Counted from the stretch's first letter, positions 16,227 to 25,812 are shown. The stretch: DNA of 64,000 bases from JAWPMT01 sp965242775 (GCA_965242775.1 CBDETI010000005.1:496001-560000), one strand, 5' to 3'. Program-made: numbers and translations. Notes: generated from the sequence alone by a model not told the origin.

Positions 16227-16940
16227 ATGACCCAATTCTCCTATGCCCTGGCCCTGTGCTTACTCCTACTTTCCTGTCAAAGTTCGCAGCAGGCTGACAT
16301 TCAATGCAAACTACCGCTTCCGTTTGATTATAAGCTCGATGGTGCTGTTTCATATCTGGAAGAATTAGATACTTCCTTGATGGAGTTAGTCTACACGGAC
16401 CACCGCCTTATGATAAAATCAGGTCCTGATTACTATTATTTGGCCGTGAGATCGGATACTGCGACCATTTTGAATGCGTACATATTCTCGCCGAACAAGG
16501 TGAAAGTCATGCACGCTTCGGGCGCCCTCGGAGAGACAAATTTTACAAAGGAAGTCAACACCTGGGTAAAAGATCGCTCTCGCTGGGACTGGCGCTACAG
16601 AGACACGGTCATCTGGGGCAGGTATCACAAGAAAGACTACATGCACGCTCAGCCAATACAGGATTTTGGCGATTATTACTGTACTTTCAAATGGGTGGCC
16701 AATACTATTTCATTCGGAAGTCGCCGCGAAATGGAAATGGTTGTCTCCAAGGATCTTGTGCAAGACCTCTCGGACTTACGGGTGACTTATACTATAGCAG
16801 GGGAAGATAAAGTAGAGCTGGTGACCGGGCCTGCCTTTGCCATTGGTCTTACAGCAACAGATTCGATCAATGAGATAATTCATGAGGGAGCCTTGCCCTT
16901 ACTGCCAGACACTCTACCAGCTCACTTTTTCCAAGAATGA
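16227..16940 (+). CDS. Hypothetical lipoprotein
   Basis: A 237-residue lipoprotein of unknown function. The ATG chosen starts MTQFSYALALCLLLLSCQSS, where LLSC is a good lipobox; a GTG six codons earlier would only add a polar extension. The mature part is beta-rich with many aromatic residues (DWRYRDTVIWGRYHKKDYMH, GDYYCTFKWVANT), compatible with a lipocalin-like or beta-sandwich domain. It converges on the 4-TM protein gene with a 7-base gap. No family recognised. Confidence 0.65.
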   Translation: MTQFSYALALCLLLLSCQSSQQADIQCKLPLPFDYKLDGAVSYLEELDTSLMELVYTDHRLMIKSGPDYYYLAVRSDTATILNAYIFSPNKVKVMHASGALGETNFTKEVNTWVKDRSRWDWRYRDTVIWGRYHKKDYMHAQPIQDFGDYYCTFKWVANTISFGSRREMEMVVSKDLVQDLSDLRVTYTIAGEDKVELVTGPAFAIGLTATDSINEIIHEGALPLLPDTLPAHFFQE

Positions 16941-16947
16941 CTGAATC

Positions 16948-17409
16948 TTACTTTGACGATAAGGCGCTCATCAACCTGATCATGGTCAACAGGCACCAAT
17001 AGCTTACTGCCACTGTCAAGATACCCGTAATCTCAAAAAGCCAATCATTGGGAAGTTCGTACTTCGGAGGCGGATACATCCTTTGCAAAACGTCTTCTGC
17101 CACACCACCGAAGTACAGCAAGTTCTTGAACAAATGGTTGTATACTCCTTCATAAAGACCAATGGCCCCAACAAAGAAGAACCCCGCAAACAGCACATAG
17201 GCCCAGGCGACAAACTTCTTTGGCCACTTAAAAAGTACAAGCAGTATGGCATAGGAAATTAACAACCATGAAAACCCTTGATAGGCTATGTGGTTTCTCC
17301 AGGGTGTTTGGTACAGCCATGCACCATACATATGATGAACTGAGGTAGTCGTATAAACTAAAAGCACCCCCAGGGCTGTTTGATAGATTTCTTTTTTCGG
17401 TCCGTTCAT
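16948..17409 (-). CDS. Four-TM membrane protein divergent from ToxR-like regulator
   Basis: A 153-residue integral membrane protein with four hydrophobic segments (ALGVLLVYTTTSVHHMYGAW, GFSWLLISYAILLVLF, WAYVLFAGFFFVGAIGLYEG, EITGILTVAVSYWCLLTMI). His-rich loops (VHHMYGAW, RNHIAY, VYNHLF) could bind a metal or haem, but this is speculation. The start MNGPKKEIY was selected because a promoter-like -7 sits 25 bases upstream; the frame is open 13 codons further. The gene is divergent from a membrane-anchored winged-helix regulator, which probably senses or controls it. Confidence 0.65.
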   Translation of the reverse strand: MNGPKKEIYQTALGVLLVYTTTSVHHMYGAWLYQTPWRNHIAYQGFSWLLISYAILLVLFKWPKKFVAWAYVLFAGFFFVGAIGLYEGVYNHLFKNLLYFGGVAEDVLQRMYPPPKYELPNDWLFEITGILTVAVSYWCLLTMIRLMSALSSK

Positions 17410-17433
17410 GCAACTTTTGATATTCTTCTGTGT

Positions 17434-17441
17434 CAAACTTA
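17434..17441 (-). promoter_or_regulatory. Bacteroidota -7 element for the 4-TM gene
   Basis: On the minus strand this reads TAAGTTTG, a full match to TAnnTTTG, 25 bases before the 4-TM gene's ATG. A -33 TTTG partner is not evident. It lies between the two divergent starts, where the ToxR-like regulator could act. Confidence 0.4.
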
Positions 17442-17495
17442 TTAGCACACCCGTGTCTTGGGCATTGATCGGGATGTTGAGAAATTGTTGAGATT

Positions 17496-17900
17496 ATGAA
17501 ACTCGTTAAAATCACCACGGACCTACTACTAGACGAAAAGCGCCATTTAATCATCAACATTCAGTCGGGCGAAAGTCAGAAGATTGAGCCTCGACTCGCT
17601 CAAATTCTTCAAATGCTTGTACAAGCGAAAGGGCAGCTAGTACCCAGACAGGAGATCATCAAAAAGATTTGGGGCACTTATGGCACCGGTCAGCAATTAC
17701 TGAATCATTCCATATCCATGCTTCGGAAGCACCTTGGTCAAAATATTATCGTTACCGTTTCGAAGAAAGGTTACTTTCTGGAAATAGACCAAACACACGT
17801 GATGGCCCCTAGGTCCGTCGCGGTAAACTGGAAACACCTGGCCTGGCTTGGGCTGCTGTTATTGATGATCCTCAAGTGGTGGTTACTACCTCATCATTAG
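17496..17900 (+). CDS. ToxR-like winged-helix regulator with C-terminal membrane anchor
   Basis: A 134-residue protein. Residues about 5-100 form an OmpR/PhoB-type winged helix: RLAQILQMLVQAKGQLVPRQ is the scaffold, EIIKKIWGTYGTGQQLLNHS the turn, ISMLRKHLG the recognition helix and VTVSKKGYFLEI the wing. Residues about 112-130 are one membrane segment (WKHLAWLGLLLLMILKWWLL), leaving only a few periplasmic residues (PHH). So it is a cytoplasmic DNA-binding domain tail-anchored in the membrane, like ToxR/CadC but without a periplasmic sensor. The missing sensor may be supplied by the divergent 4-TM protein (inference). Confidence 0.85.
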   Translation: MKLVKITTDLLLDEKRHLIINIQSGESQKIEPRLAQILQMLVQAKGQLVPRQEIIKKIWGTYGTGQQLLNHSISMLRKHLGQNIIVTVSKKGYFLEIDQTHVMAPRSVAVNWKHLAWLGLLLLMILKWWLLPHH

Positions 17901-17966
17901 CCCCCAGGGCATTGGTAGAGCGCTGATAGGATCACGCCTCTGATCAATTGTCATTACTTTTAACGA

Positions 17967-18866
17967 ATGGCAGAAACTTCTCATTGGACAGGTTCAGAAA
18001 AGTACCTATGTGATCCCGCTTTAGCCCAGGCCTTTCATATGTCACGTACGCTGGGGATGCCCCTACTCATCGAAGGAGAACCGGGAACAGGTAAAACCGA
18101 ATTGCCCTTGCATTACGCAAAGGACCGTGCCCTCGACCTCTTTGTGTATCCTGTTGGATCAAAGAGCAACGTCGAGCAATTTGTTGCTCGCTTTGATCAT
18201 GTCAAATACCTAAGAGACTCACAGATTGAGATACAAAATGCAGAAAGGGCGGAAAAAGGCCTCGGTGCCAAACTGAGTACCGGTGGTCGAAATCCGGAAG
18301 TTTTGGGAGATTATGTTATTAAAGGGCCAGCGGCAAAAGCCTATGACACACCAAATTCGGTACTACTGATCGATGAGATCGACAAAGCACCACGAGAATT
18401 CCCCAACGACTTGCTTTATGCACTGAGTCATCGTGAATTTATCATGCCAGAATCCGGGGAGGTAATATCCGCCAGCGAAGAGGCTATGCCGGCGATTGTC
18501 ATCACGTCCAACAGAGAACAAGAACTGCCAACTGCCTTCAAGGGCAGGTGCATTTACCATTATATCGACTTCCCGCCGAAGGAAGTCATGGGCGAAATCA
18601 TTGAAAAACATCATCCAGACCTAGATGAAAAGGTAGTTTCTTCGGCTTTGGGTATTTTCTACCACCTGAGGCGCATGGGACTGGAAAGAGCCCCGACAAC
18701 CCGGGAAATTCTAAACTGGCTGAAATATATGAAAGATAAATCACCAAAGGAGGCTGTCCAAAGGATTGAAGGCCTTCAGGGTATCGGAGCACTGATAAAA
18801 ACACAGGCAGATATGGACAAAGTGAGCAGAATGCTTGGAGCAGATATGGGATTTTATTCAAATTGA
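17967..18866 (+). CDS. MoxR-family AAA+ ATPase
   Basis: A 299-residue AAA+ ATPase of the MoxR group. Walker A is GEPGTGKT at 37-44, Walker B LLIDEIDKA with D136-E137, and sensor 1 is IVITSNREQELP followed by the arginine-finger-like FKGRCIYHYIDFP. The C-terminal lid helix is about 210-290. MoxR ATPases act as chaperones with a partner VWA-domain protein to mature metal enzymes or stress factors. Such a partner is encoded 6 bases downstream, so the two form a classic MoxR/VWA pair; the client enzyme is not evident in the neighbourhood. Confidence 0.92.
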   Translation: MAETSHWTGSEKYLCDPALAQAFHMSRTLGMPLLIEGEPGTGKTELPLHYAKDRALDLFVYPVGSKSNVEQFVARFDHVKYLRDSQIEIQNAERAEKGLGAKLSTGGRNPEVLGDYVIKGPAAKAYDTPNSVLLIDEIDKAPREFPNDLLYALSHREFIMPESGEVISASEEAMPAIVITSNREQELPTAFKGRCIYHYIDFPPKEVMGEIIEKHHPDLDEKVVSSALGIFYHLRRMGLERAPTTREILNWLKYMKDKSPKEAVQRIEGLQGIGALIKTQADMDKVSRMLGADMGFYSN

Positions 18867-18872
18867 CGGAAA

Positions 18873-20192
18873 ATGCTGACCGGATTGCCAGAAAGTCTGC
18901 GAAACCACGGCCTTAGCGCTGACATCAGGACACTTTTGCTTATTCACAAAAGCATGTCTCATGGGCTAGTCAAAACCATAGGAGATCTTCATAATATCGT
19001 GAAGGGTATCGTAGTTAAAGAACCAGAGGACATTGGCCCTTTTACGAAGGCGTTCTATGATTACTTCTTGAGCATAGAAATTCGGGACGGAGAGAAACTG
19101 GAGGATGCTGTACGCAGATCCGAGACTTTCCAAAAATGGAGGGATGAATATGTCGATGAGGTGCATCCCGATGAGGAACACAAGCTGGTTGAAACCTTCC
19201 TAGACCAAATTCACCTGACGAACTACGACATCAAGGAAATTATCTCGGGTAGCGAGATCTTTGATAAAAACAAAGCGGATAAGACCGACGAAGATCCGGA
19301 AAATGACAGTGAGGAAATAGCACCGAGAGACCTGGAAAAAATGGCGGATTACTCCGACATCTCGTTGAAGGAATTGCTAGACCGCCTGGAAGAAATCCAG
19401 AAACAGCAAAAAACAAAACACGGTGGCGGAGACCACTGGATAGGGACTGGAGGAATCTCACCTTTCGGACATGGGGGCGCTGCTAAAAATGGTATCCGCA
19501 CAGGCGGAACTGGTGGCGGCAAGATGGCCAGAAAAGTAATGAGCGACCCACATTACTTCCCCGTTGACCGGGATGCCCTGCTAAATGACAATAATATCGA
19601 CGCAGCATTGGCAAGTATCAAGGGTGTAATTGACGAAAGCGCCACGGAAGACCTGGATATTCCAAAAACCATAAAGCGAGGGGTTCAAAGAGGAGGTCTA
19701 TTTCTCCCAGAATTGTCCAGCCAAAAGCATGAAGACCTAAAGGTCTTGGTGCTAATTGATAACGGGGGCTATTCCATGTCCCCATACATTAGAACCGTTC
19801 AGGAATTGTTCAGAAAAATGAAAACCCGGTTCGCACATGACCTGGAGGTCTTCTATTTTCATAATATCATCTACAATGTCGTCTACAAAGATGAACGAAG
19901 GCGGCATCGAATGAAAATAGAACGACTACTCGCCTACGACAAAAATTACCGGGTCTTTTTTATTGGTGATGCGGCCATGGCCCCCTACGAATTAAGCACC
20001 GAAAGCTTTGAAAATCTTCACGCCATTGTGAATAGATTTCCTAAAACTGTTTGGCTCAACCCTGAACCAGTGAAATATTGGCCAATGACCTATACCATCC
20101 AGGCAATCAAGCAAGTTGTGCCGATGTTTCCGCTTACACCTCACGGCATCGAACGAGCAGTCAGAAAAATGAATGCTACCACCAGGGAATAA
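18873..20192 (+). CDS. CoxE-like VWA-domain protein, partner of MoxR ATPase
   Basis: A 439-residue protein with a helical N-terminal half and a C-terminal von Willebrand A-type domain (about 288-430). Between them is a Gly-rich linker (HGGGDHWIGTGGISPFGHGG). The metal-ion-dependent adhesion site is altered: where DxSxS is expected, the sequence is DNGGYS at 296-301, keeping the Asp but losing the usual first Ser. A later FFIGDAAMAPYEL supplies the second-loop Asp region. CoxE-type proteins work with MoxR ATPases. Co-transcription is nearly certain from the 6-base gap. Confidence 0.82.
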   Translation: MLTGLPESLRNHGLSADIRTLLLIHKSMSHGLVKTIGDLHNIVKGIVVKEPEDIGPFTKAFYDYFLSIEIRDGEKLEDAVRRSETFQKWRDEYVDEVHPDEEHKLVETFLDQIHLTNYDIKEIISGSEIFDKNKADKTDEDPENDSEEIAPRDLEKMADYSDISLKELLDRLEEIQKQQKTKHGGGDHWIGTGGISPFGHGGAAKNGIRTGGTGGGKMARKVMSDPHYFPVDRDALLNDNNIDAALASIKGVIDESATEDLDIPKTIKRGVQRGGLFLPELSSQKHEDLKVLVLIDNGGYSMSPYIRTVQELFRKMKTRFAHDLEVFYFHNIIYNVVYKDERRRHRMKIERLLAYDKNYRVFFIGDAAMAPYELSTESFENLHAIVNRFPKTVWLNPEPVKYWPMTYTIQAIKQVVPMFPLTPHGIERAVRKMNATTRE

Positions 20193-20193
20193 C

Positions 20194-20646
20194 TTATTCC
20201 TCGAAGAAAGAAGTCCCTAAGGCCAGGTACTTAAAGTAAATCCAGGGCCTCAGTACCTTAATTGTTGGATCACCGGCCATTTGCCCCCATCGTGCATTTG
20301 CCTCCGGAATCAGCCTTTCTCTGTTTTCTTGCCAATGCTTCTTAATAAAGCCGCTGAAATTGAAGTATAGCTTATTGTCCACGATGGCGGCTGTATAAAC
20401 CTTAATTGGAGCTTTGTATCCATTGGCGACACCATAAGAACAAAATCCTCCATACTCCGGCAAAAAGTCTTCTGGACTTTTAATGAAACTCAACCTGTTT
20501 TGTTTGGAATTGAATAACCACTTCACTCCTGAAAACTCGTAGGAGCACGTTTCTCGGCCTTTTTCCAGGTGACCATTCCAGATACTGACCACATCGTATC
20601 CCTCTAAGGCAATGCCATTACGATGATAAATTTGAGAGGCTTCCAT
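20194..20646 (-). CDS. YHS domain-containing protein
   Basis: A 150-residue cytoplasmic protein with a YHS-type domain: an opening ALEGYDVVSIWNGHLEKG, then SYEFSGVKWLFNSKQNRLSF, PEDFLPEYGGFCSYGVANG, and a C-terminal helix KKHWQENRERLIPEANARWGQ. The GFCSYGVANG block is characteristic. YHS domains are found in copper-resistance and metal-related proteins, but the function of this stand-alone type is unknown. No signal peptide. It converges on the VWA gene with a 1-base gap. A TATGTTTG -7 element on the minus strand at 20713-20706, about 60 bases upstream, is a plausible promoter. Confidence 0.82.
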   Translation of the reverse strand: MEASQIYHRNGIALEGYDVVSIWNGHLEKGRETCSYEFSGVKWLFNSKQNRLSFIKSPEDFLPEYGGFCSYGVANGYKAPIKVYTAAIVDNKLYFNFSGFIKKHWQENRERLIPEANARWGQMAGDPTIKVLRPWIYFKYLALGTSFFEE

Positions 20647-20705
20647 CTGAGTGGGTTATGGCCTCAATTTAAAAAGACAAATCGCGCTTGGGCAAATTTG
20701 TTATG

Positions 20706-20713
20706 CAAACATA
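20706..20713 (-). promoter_or_regulatory. Bacteroidota -7 element for the YHS gene
   Basis: Minus-strand TATGTTTG fits TAnnTTTG fully and lies 60 bases before the YHS start codon. A correctly spaced -33 TTTG is not visible, so this is a candidate only. Confidence 0.35.
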
Positions 20714-20782
20714 CTATCTTCCCCGTCTTCTTAGCGCTTGATCAATCGGCATCCAAGCAACCTCACCCGTAAAACTCATAAC

Positions 20783-23152
20783 ATGAAGAGAGCTGTTAAG
20801 GTATTCTTAGGTATTCTGGCGATAATAATCACACTGGTAATTGGTACTTTTTCCTACATCAAAAAAAGCCTAACTCCTCAGTATCAGGGTGAAATATCGA
20901 TACCCGGTTTACCGGCAGAAGTGGAAGTTTATTTTACGGAATATGGAATTCCGCACATCTATTCACAAAGAGAGACAGATGCCTATTTCGCCCTGGGATA
21001 CATCCACGCGCAGGATCGGTTGTGGCAAATGGATCTTTTGCGACGGGTCGGTGGCGCAAGATTGTCCGAGTTATTTGGTGCAGACTTGGTCAAGACGGAC
21101 ATTTATTTGCGGACCATGGGCATTGCTAAGTATGCCCAAGAGTCAGCTGACCGGCTGCGAAGCGAAAATAGTAAGACGCTCGAACTCACTGAGGCATATA
21201 TAAGAGGGATTAATACCTTCATCGATGAGGGGCCGGGCACACTGGAACACCTGTTACTTGGAATTGATATGACCCCATACACCCTGGAAAATGTTTTTGA
21301 GGTTTTGGGCTACATGTCTTTCAGCTTTGCTAATGCCCAAAAGACCGACCCGTTAGTTACCGAGCTTTACCAAAAGTTGGACAGTTCCTACCTACAAGAC
21401 CTGCCTTTATTTCATGAAGCGGGCAATATCATTATTCCCGTTAGCAACTCTCCTACTTCCAACCTGGTCGCAGAAACAAACAAAGTTCTTTCAAAATTGC
21501 CATTACCACTCTTTGTCGGGAGCAACAGTTGGGTACTGGGGCCCGAAAAGACTAATACAGGCAATTCTATATTGGTAAATGACCCTCACATCGGCTATGC
21601 GCAACCGTGCGTTTGGTATGAGGCTCACCTGAGTCACGACGAGGGTGAGTTTTACGGTTATTTCCTGGGCGGCTACCCCTTTCCACCATTGATGCACAAC
21701 GCCCATGCTGCCACAGGCTTAACCATGTTTGAAAACGATGATATTGATTTTTATATCGAACGCGTAAACCCAAATGACCCAACTAAATACTGGCACAAGG
21801 GACAATGGGTGCCTTTCGAGACCCGGCAGGAGCTTATCAATATTAAAGGGGGTCAGGATACGACTGTGACAGTGCAGACTACAGTGCATGGTGCAATCGT
21901 TTCGGACATTCTCGATAAGCCCTTACCTGAAAAGGTATCCATGTATTGGGTCTACAACCAGCGTCCCAACGATTCATTTGATGCCACCTACCTACTTACC
22001 AAAGTGAAGAAGGCCGAGGACGTAGCTGCAGCTGCTGCGATGATCCACGGACCTGGCCTCAATGTGATGTTCGGGTCAAACCGTGGGGAGTACGCGTGGT
22101 GGGCTTCCGGTGCACTTATTTATCGCAAAGACGAGCGGACTTCCAAGACCTTTAGGGACGGTGCTTCCGGATTGGCAGAACCCGACAGCTTACGGCCCTT
22201 TCATGCCAACCCAAAATCGGTAAATCCTGGCCAGGGTTTTGTATACAGTGCTAACAACCAGCCAGGAGATGTGGATGGAACCTGGTATTCTGGGTATTAC
22301 CTACCTGACGATCGGGCCGAGCGGATCAATCAAATCTTGGTTAGGGATGAAGTTTTTGGGGTGGATGACATGAAGAAAATGCTTTTAGATAACGAGTCAG
22401 TACTTTTTCGGAACATCAAAGAGACACTCCTCGCCGAAATTGAAGACCAGGAACCAGAGATTCGCAATATTCTGAATAGTTGGCAAGGTACTTTCAACGC
22501 GGATGAGGTCGCTCCCACCATATTCCAACGATGGACCTTCGAAATATTAGCGCTTGCTTTTGGAGACGAGATGGATTCTTTGCTATGGGAGTCATTTCGG
22601 TCGACACATCTATTTAAGCGCAGTATAGAGCCGTTAGTAGTCAACGAGGAGAGCGTTTGGTGGGATAACATCAATACTACTGAAGTCGAAACACGCAAAT
22701 CGATTGTCGTGGATGCATTTCAGAAAACAGTTCAGGGATTGTCTGAAGAAATGGGTAGCGATCTGACAAAATGGACCTGGGGCCAAGCCCATACGCTAAC
22801 CCATGGCCATGCTATGGGTGTAAATCCCACTTTAGGCAAGTTGCTAAATGTAGGGCCCTTTTCGGTACCTGCCACCAATGAAGTAATCAACAACCTGGGT
22901 TTTCGCTGGACAGGCTCCACAGTGCACAAAACCACCTTTGGGCCTTCGACGAGGAGAATTGTCGATCTGGCGGATCCACGCAACAATTCCTGGAGCGTGT
23001 TGCCTACCGGGCAATCAGGAAACTTATTTAGTGCACATTACGACGACCAGGCGCAGATGTTCGTTAACGGCGATTTCAGAAAAATGATGATGAACGAAGA
23101 AGAAATAAAGGCAGACGGAAAAAGACTCCTTCTTATTCCGTCCAAGCCGTAA
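20783..23152 (+). CDS. Penicillin acylase family protein (Ntn-hydrolase)
   Basis: A 789-residue member of the S45 penicillin acylase family, which hydrolyse amide bonds of beta-lactams, acyl-homoserine lactones or acyl peptides after self-cleavage. The N-terminal membrane segment (about residues 8-27) suggests periplasmic display. The alpha-chain part holds YIHAQDRLWQMDLLRRVGGA. Self-processing would expose Ser247 in VGSNSWVLG as the N-terminal nucleophile; the HNAHAATGLTMFENDDIDFY and NNQPGD segments follow as in the beta chain. The ATG chosen begins MKRAVKVFLGIL; 15 further codons upstream are open but polar. Monocistronic as far as can be seen; its stop codon touches that of the convergent permease gene. 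Confidence 0.9.
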   Translation: MKRAVKVFLGILAIIITLVIGTFSYIKKSLTPQYQGEISIPGLPAEVEVYFTEYGIPHIYSQRETDAYFALGYIHAQDRLWQMDLLRRVGGARLSELFGADLVKTDIYLRTMGIAKYAQESADRLRSENSKTLELTEAYIRGINTFIDEGPGTLEHLLLGIDMTPYTLENVFEVLGYMSFSFANAQKTDPLVTELYQKLDSSYLQDLPLFHEAGNIIIPVSNSPTSNLVAETNKVLSKLPLPLFVGSNSWVLGPEKTNTGNSILVNDPHIGYAQPCVWYEAHLSHDEGEFYGYFLGGYPFPPLMHNAHAATGLTMFENDDIDFYIERVNPNDPTKYWHKGQWVPFETRQELINIKGGQDTTVTVQTTVHGAIVSDILDKPLPEKVSMYWVYNQRPNDSFDATYLLTKVKKAEDVAAAAAMIHGPGLNVMFGSNRGEYAWWASGALIYRKDERTSKTFRDGASGLAEPDSLRPFHANPKSVNPGQGFVYSANNQPGDVDGTWYSGYYLPDDRAERINQILVRDEVFGVDDMKKMLLDNESVLFRNIKETLLAEIEDQEPEIRNILNSWQGTFNADEVAPTIFQRWTFEILALAFGDEMDSLLWESFRSTHLFKRSIEPLVVNEESVWWDNINTTEVETRKSIVVDAFQKTVQGLSEEMGSDLTKWTWGQAHTLTHGHAMGVNPTLGKLLNVGPFSVPATNEVINNLGFRWTGSTVHKTTFGPSTRRIVDLADPRNNSWSVLPTGQSGNLFSAHYDDQAQMFVNGDFRKMMMNEEEIKADGKRLLLIPSKP

Positions 23153-25807
23153 TTATTCGCTTCTTAAGGATTCGATAGGGTTATTCGCTACAATTTTTCC
23201 CCCTTGCATCATTATGGGTAGTAAGCTGACAGCCACTACGATAGCGCTAGCCATTATCACTATCCACCAACCCGCTTCCGCCCGATAGGCAAAACCTTCT
23301 TTCCATTGGCCAATGCCATAGAGACTGGCAGGAATCCCAATAATGAGCGCTGCGAGTAACAACCATGCAAATTCGACACTGATCAATAGAAGTATTTGCT
23401 GAATACTGGCTCCCAGCACCTTCCTGATACCAATCTCCTTCACTTTTCTATCTAGGGTCATAGTGACCAAACCATAAAGCCCAAGGACGACCATCAATAT
23501 GGATAACCCCGTAAAAACATTACTGATTTGCCCCAAGCGCATCTCCGGAGCATACAATTGCTGATATCTGTCTCTCAAAAAATAATGATCAAAGTAGTTG
23601 CCTGGGAAAATACGATCATACTCGGCCTGAATAGCGGCGAGAATAGATTCGGAAGACCCTCCGGTAAGTTTTATCGAGAAACTGTTGTCAGTATCGTACA
23701 AGGGCAACATGAAAATAGGTTCGATTTTGTCATGCACTGACATTTGATGAAAGTCATTAACTACTCCCACGATCGTCCAATCACGATTCCAAAAACTTAC
23801 GGTCATTCCAATTGCTTCTCGAGGCGAGTTGACTCCTAAATACATAGCGGCCGATTCATTAACTACGACGTTGAAAATGTTTTGAAAATCATAGTCATGA
23901 TCGCCAGCTTGCAAGCCCCTTCCTGCTATTATTTTTATACCAAATGTTTCATCAAACGAATGGTCCACCTGCATAAAGTTGACAGTAAGGTCCCGAGCCT
24001 CTGGATCTACGCTGCTCTTGACACGAAATATCCTCCCCATGCGGTTGCCTGCCACCCTATTGGAGGAAGTCGCCATCGAAACGCCAGCTATTTTGCTCAC
24101 CTCTGTCTTGAACCTGTCCGTCCGTTCTATGAAAGTACTGTCCCAATCCGTCATCGAAGGTCCATATACCACCAAAGTTTTAGAGATATCCAAACCCAGG
24201 TCCTTTTCAACCATAAATTCGACCTGATCCGCAATGGCAAAGGCACCATTTATCAAAACCACAGCCACCGCAAACTGAAAAATGACCAAAGCCTTTCTGA
24301 GCCATTGCAAGTCTCCGGAAAGATTGTACCTGCCGTGAGCGACATCCTTCGCCTGAAATTTAGCAACGAGCCAGGCTGGATACAGGGATACTAGAATTGT
24401 TGCTGCACCGAAGAACAACAGAAACCAAAGCAAAAAAGGCAGGCCCCATAGGTCGGAGCTAACAATAATACTGATGTTCAATGGCAGCCCGGTCAACTCA
24501 TTGAAAAACGGCTGCAGAAGAATTACCAAAAACACTGAAAAAGTCAGTGCTATTCCGTTGAAGATCACTGTCTCAACCAAAAACTGCGTCGCGACCTGCG
24601 TCCTGCCTGCACCAATCGACTTTCTTATAGCCGTTTCTTTTGCCCGTTGAAGCGCCCTGCTGGAAGTTAGATTGATATAGTTGATCCAAGCCACGGCAAG
24701 GATAAAACAAGCGATCGCCAGCATAAGCCACACAATTTGGCCGTCTATGGTCAGGCCTATCTCATACTCCTGCGAGTTGTCCAGGTGCGCATCCCACAAA
24801 GGCTGAAGAGAAAATCGTTCCTCGCCTCCTGAGACCTCCCCACCTTTGAAGTAGCGTTCACCAAATTCCTGAAGTTTTATGTCGAGTGACGCCACCTCGG
24901 TGTTTTCCACCAGTTTCACATAATGATAGAAATCTGACCACTGCCAACTGTTGTCGGCCCCTTCTCCAGCCATGCTGATAAAAGTCTTGTACGAAACCAA
25001 CAAATCGAATTGCAAATGCGATTGGGCTGGAAGGTCCTTGAGAATGGCTGTTATTTTAGCCGGTGAGCTATATATCATCACCGTCTGTCCTATTAAATCT
25101 GCCAAACTGGCGTCTGCCGGTATCAAGCGCTTCGCAAATTGACTCGTAAGCACCACCTCATGGGGATTATTTAACGCACGCTCAGCATCACCAAAAAGTA
25201 CCGGGAAAGAGAAGAAATTCAGGAAGTGCCTATCAGCGATCAAAAAGCCTTCTGTCATGTGCAGCTCATCATTATAAGCCAGGTAGTTGCGACCGCTAAT
25301 GGTCATTCGCGTGTAAGCCTCTATCTCAGGAAAATCTTCATGTAAGGTAGGCCCAATTGTCGGGTAAGTGATCGTCCCGTGTTGTACTAGTTTGCCGTTT
25401 TGAAAACGGTCATTCACCACCCGATAAATTCGTTGGCCATCTTTATGAAACTGATCAAATCCGGTTTCATAAAGCACATACTGTAGGATCATCAACGCCA
25501 CAGTGAGCCCTGAGGTCAGACCGACGAGATTTACAGTTGAATAGGTTTTGTTCCGCAACAGGTCGCGAAAAGATACTTTACAGTAATTCCGTAATAATGA
25601 CATAGAGTTAAGAGTTTTTGACCGATTAGTTTTTCGTAGCCGATGATATCTTAGAAATAAAAGCGCATTCACCGCATATCGCCTTCCAGCCTTTTTGGGA
25701 GCACGTATGATATCGATCGCGTAAAGCTCTTCCAGGTCACCAGCAAGCGCCTCTAAAAGCTCTGGATGGCAAAAGCGTCGCAATAAGAAGTTGACAAACT
25801 TTCGCAT
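23153..25807 (-). CDS. FtsX/MacB-type ABC permease with N-terminal prefix domain
   Basis: An 884-residue permease. The first ~75 residues form the prefix domain (FCHPELLEALAGDLEELYAI) that marks permeases linked to PadR regulators in Bacteroidota. Then two MacB-type periplasmic domains and FtsX domains: TM1 near residues 92-113, three TM helices around 355-480 (AWINYINLTSSRALQRAKET, GAGRTQVATQFLVET), a central TM near 505-525, and three terminal TM helices with KEIGIRKVLGAS. Such permeases need a LolD/MacB ATPase, none of which lies nearby. Co-transcribed with the PadR gene 5 bases upstream. Confidence 0.9.
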   Translation of the reverse strand: MRKFVNFLLRRFCHPELLEALAGDLEELYAIDIIRAPKKAGRRYAVNALLFLRYHRLRKTNRSKTLNSMSLLRNYCKVSFRDLLRNKTYSTVNLVGLTSGLTVALMILQYVLYETGFDQFHKDGQRIYRVVNDRFQNGKLVQHGTITYPTIGPTLHEDFPEIEAYTRMTISGRNYLAYNDELHMTEGFLIADRHFLNFFSFPVLFGDAERALNNPHEVVLTSQFAKRLIPADASLADLIGQTVMIYSSPAKITAILKDLPAQSHLQFDLLVSYKTFISMAGEGADNSWQWSDFYHYVKLVENTEVASLDIKLQEFGERYFKGGEVSGGEERFSLQPLWDAHLDNSQEYEIGLTIDGQIVWLMLAIACFILAVAWINYINLTSSRALQRAKETAIRKSIGAGRTQVATQFLVETVIFNGIALTFSVFLVILLQPFFNELTGLPLNISIIVSSDLWGLPFLLWFLLFFGAATILVSLYPAWLVAKFQAKDVAHGRYNLSGDLQWLRKALVIFQFAVAVVLINGAFAIADQVEFMVEKDLGLDISKTLVVYGPSMTDWDSTFIERTDRFKTEVSKIAGVSMATSSNRVAGNRMGRIFRVKSSVDPEARDLTVNFMQVDHSFDETFGIKIIAGRGLQAGDHDYDFQNIFNVVVNESAAMYLGVNSPREAIGMTVSFWNRDWTIVGVVNDFHQMSVHDKIEPIFMLPLYDTDNSFSIKLTGGSSESILAAIQAEYDRIFPGNYFDHYFLRDRYQQLYAPEMRLGQISNVFTGLSILMVVLGLYGLVTMTLDRKVKEIGIRKVLGASIQQILLLISVEFAWLLLAALIIGIPASLYGIGQWKEGFAYRAEAGWWIVIMASAIVVAVSLLPIMMQGGKIVANNPIESLRSE

Positions 25808-25812
25808 ACGCC

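Noticed and set aside
23882..24394. 170-codon open frame antisense to permease 1
   Set aside because: It is a shadow of the permease gene; composition is not protein-like and it lacks recognisable motifs.
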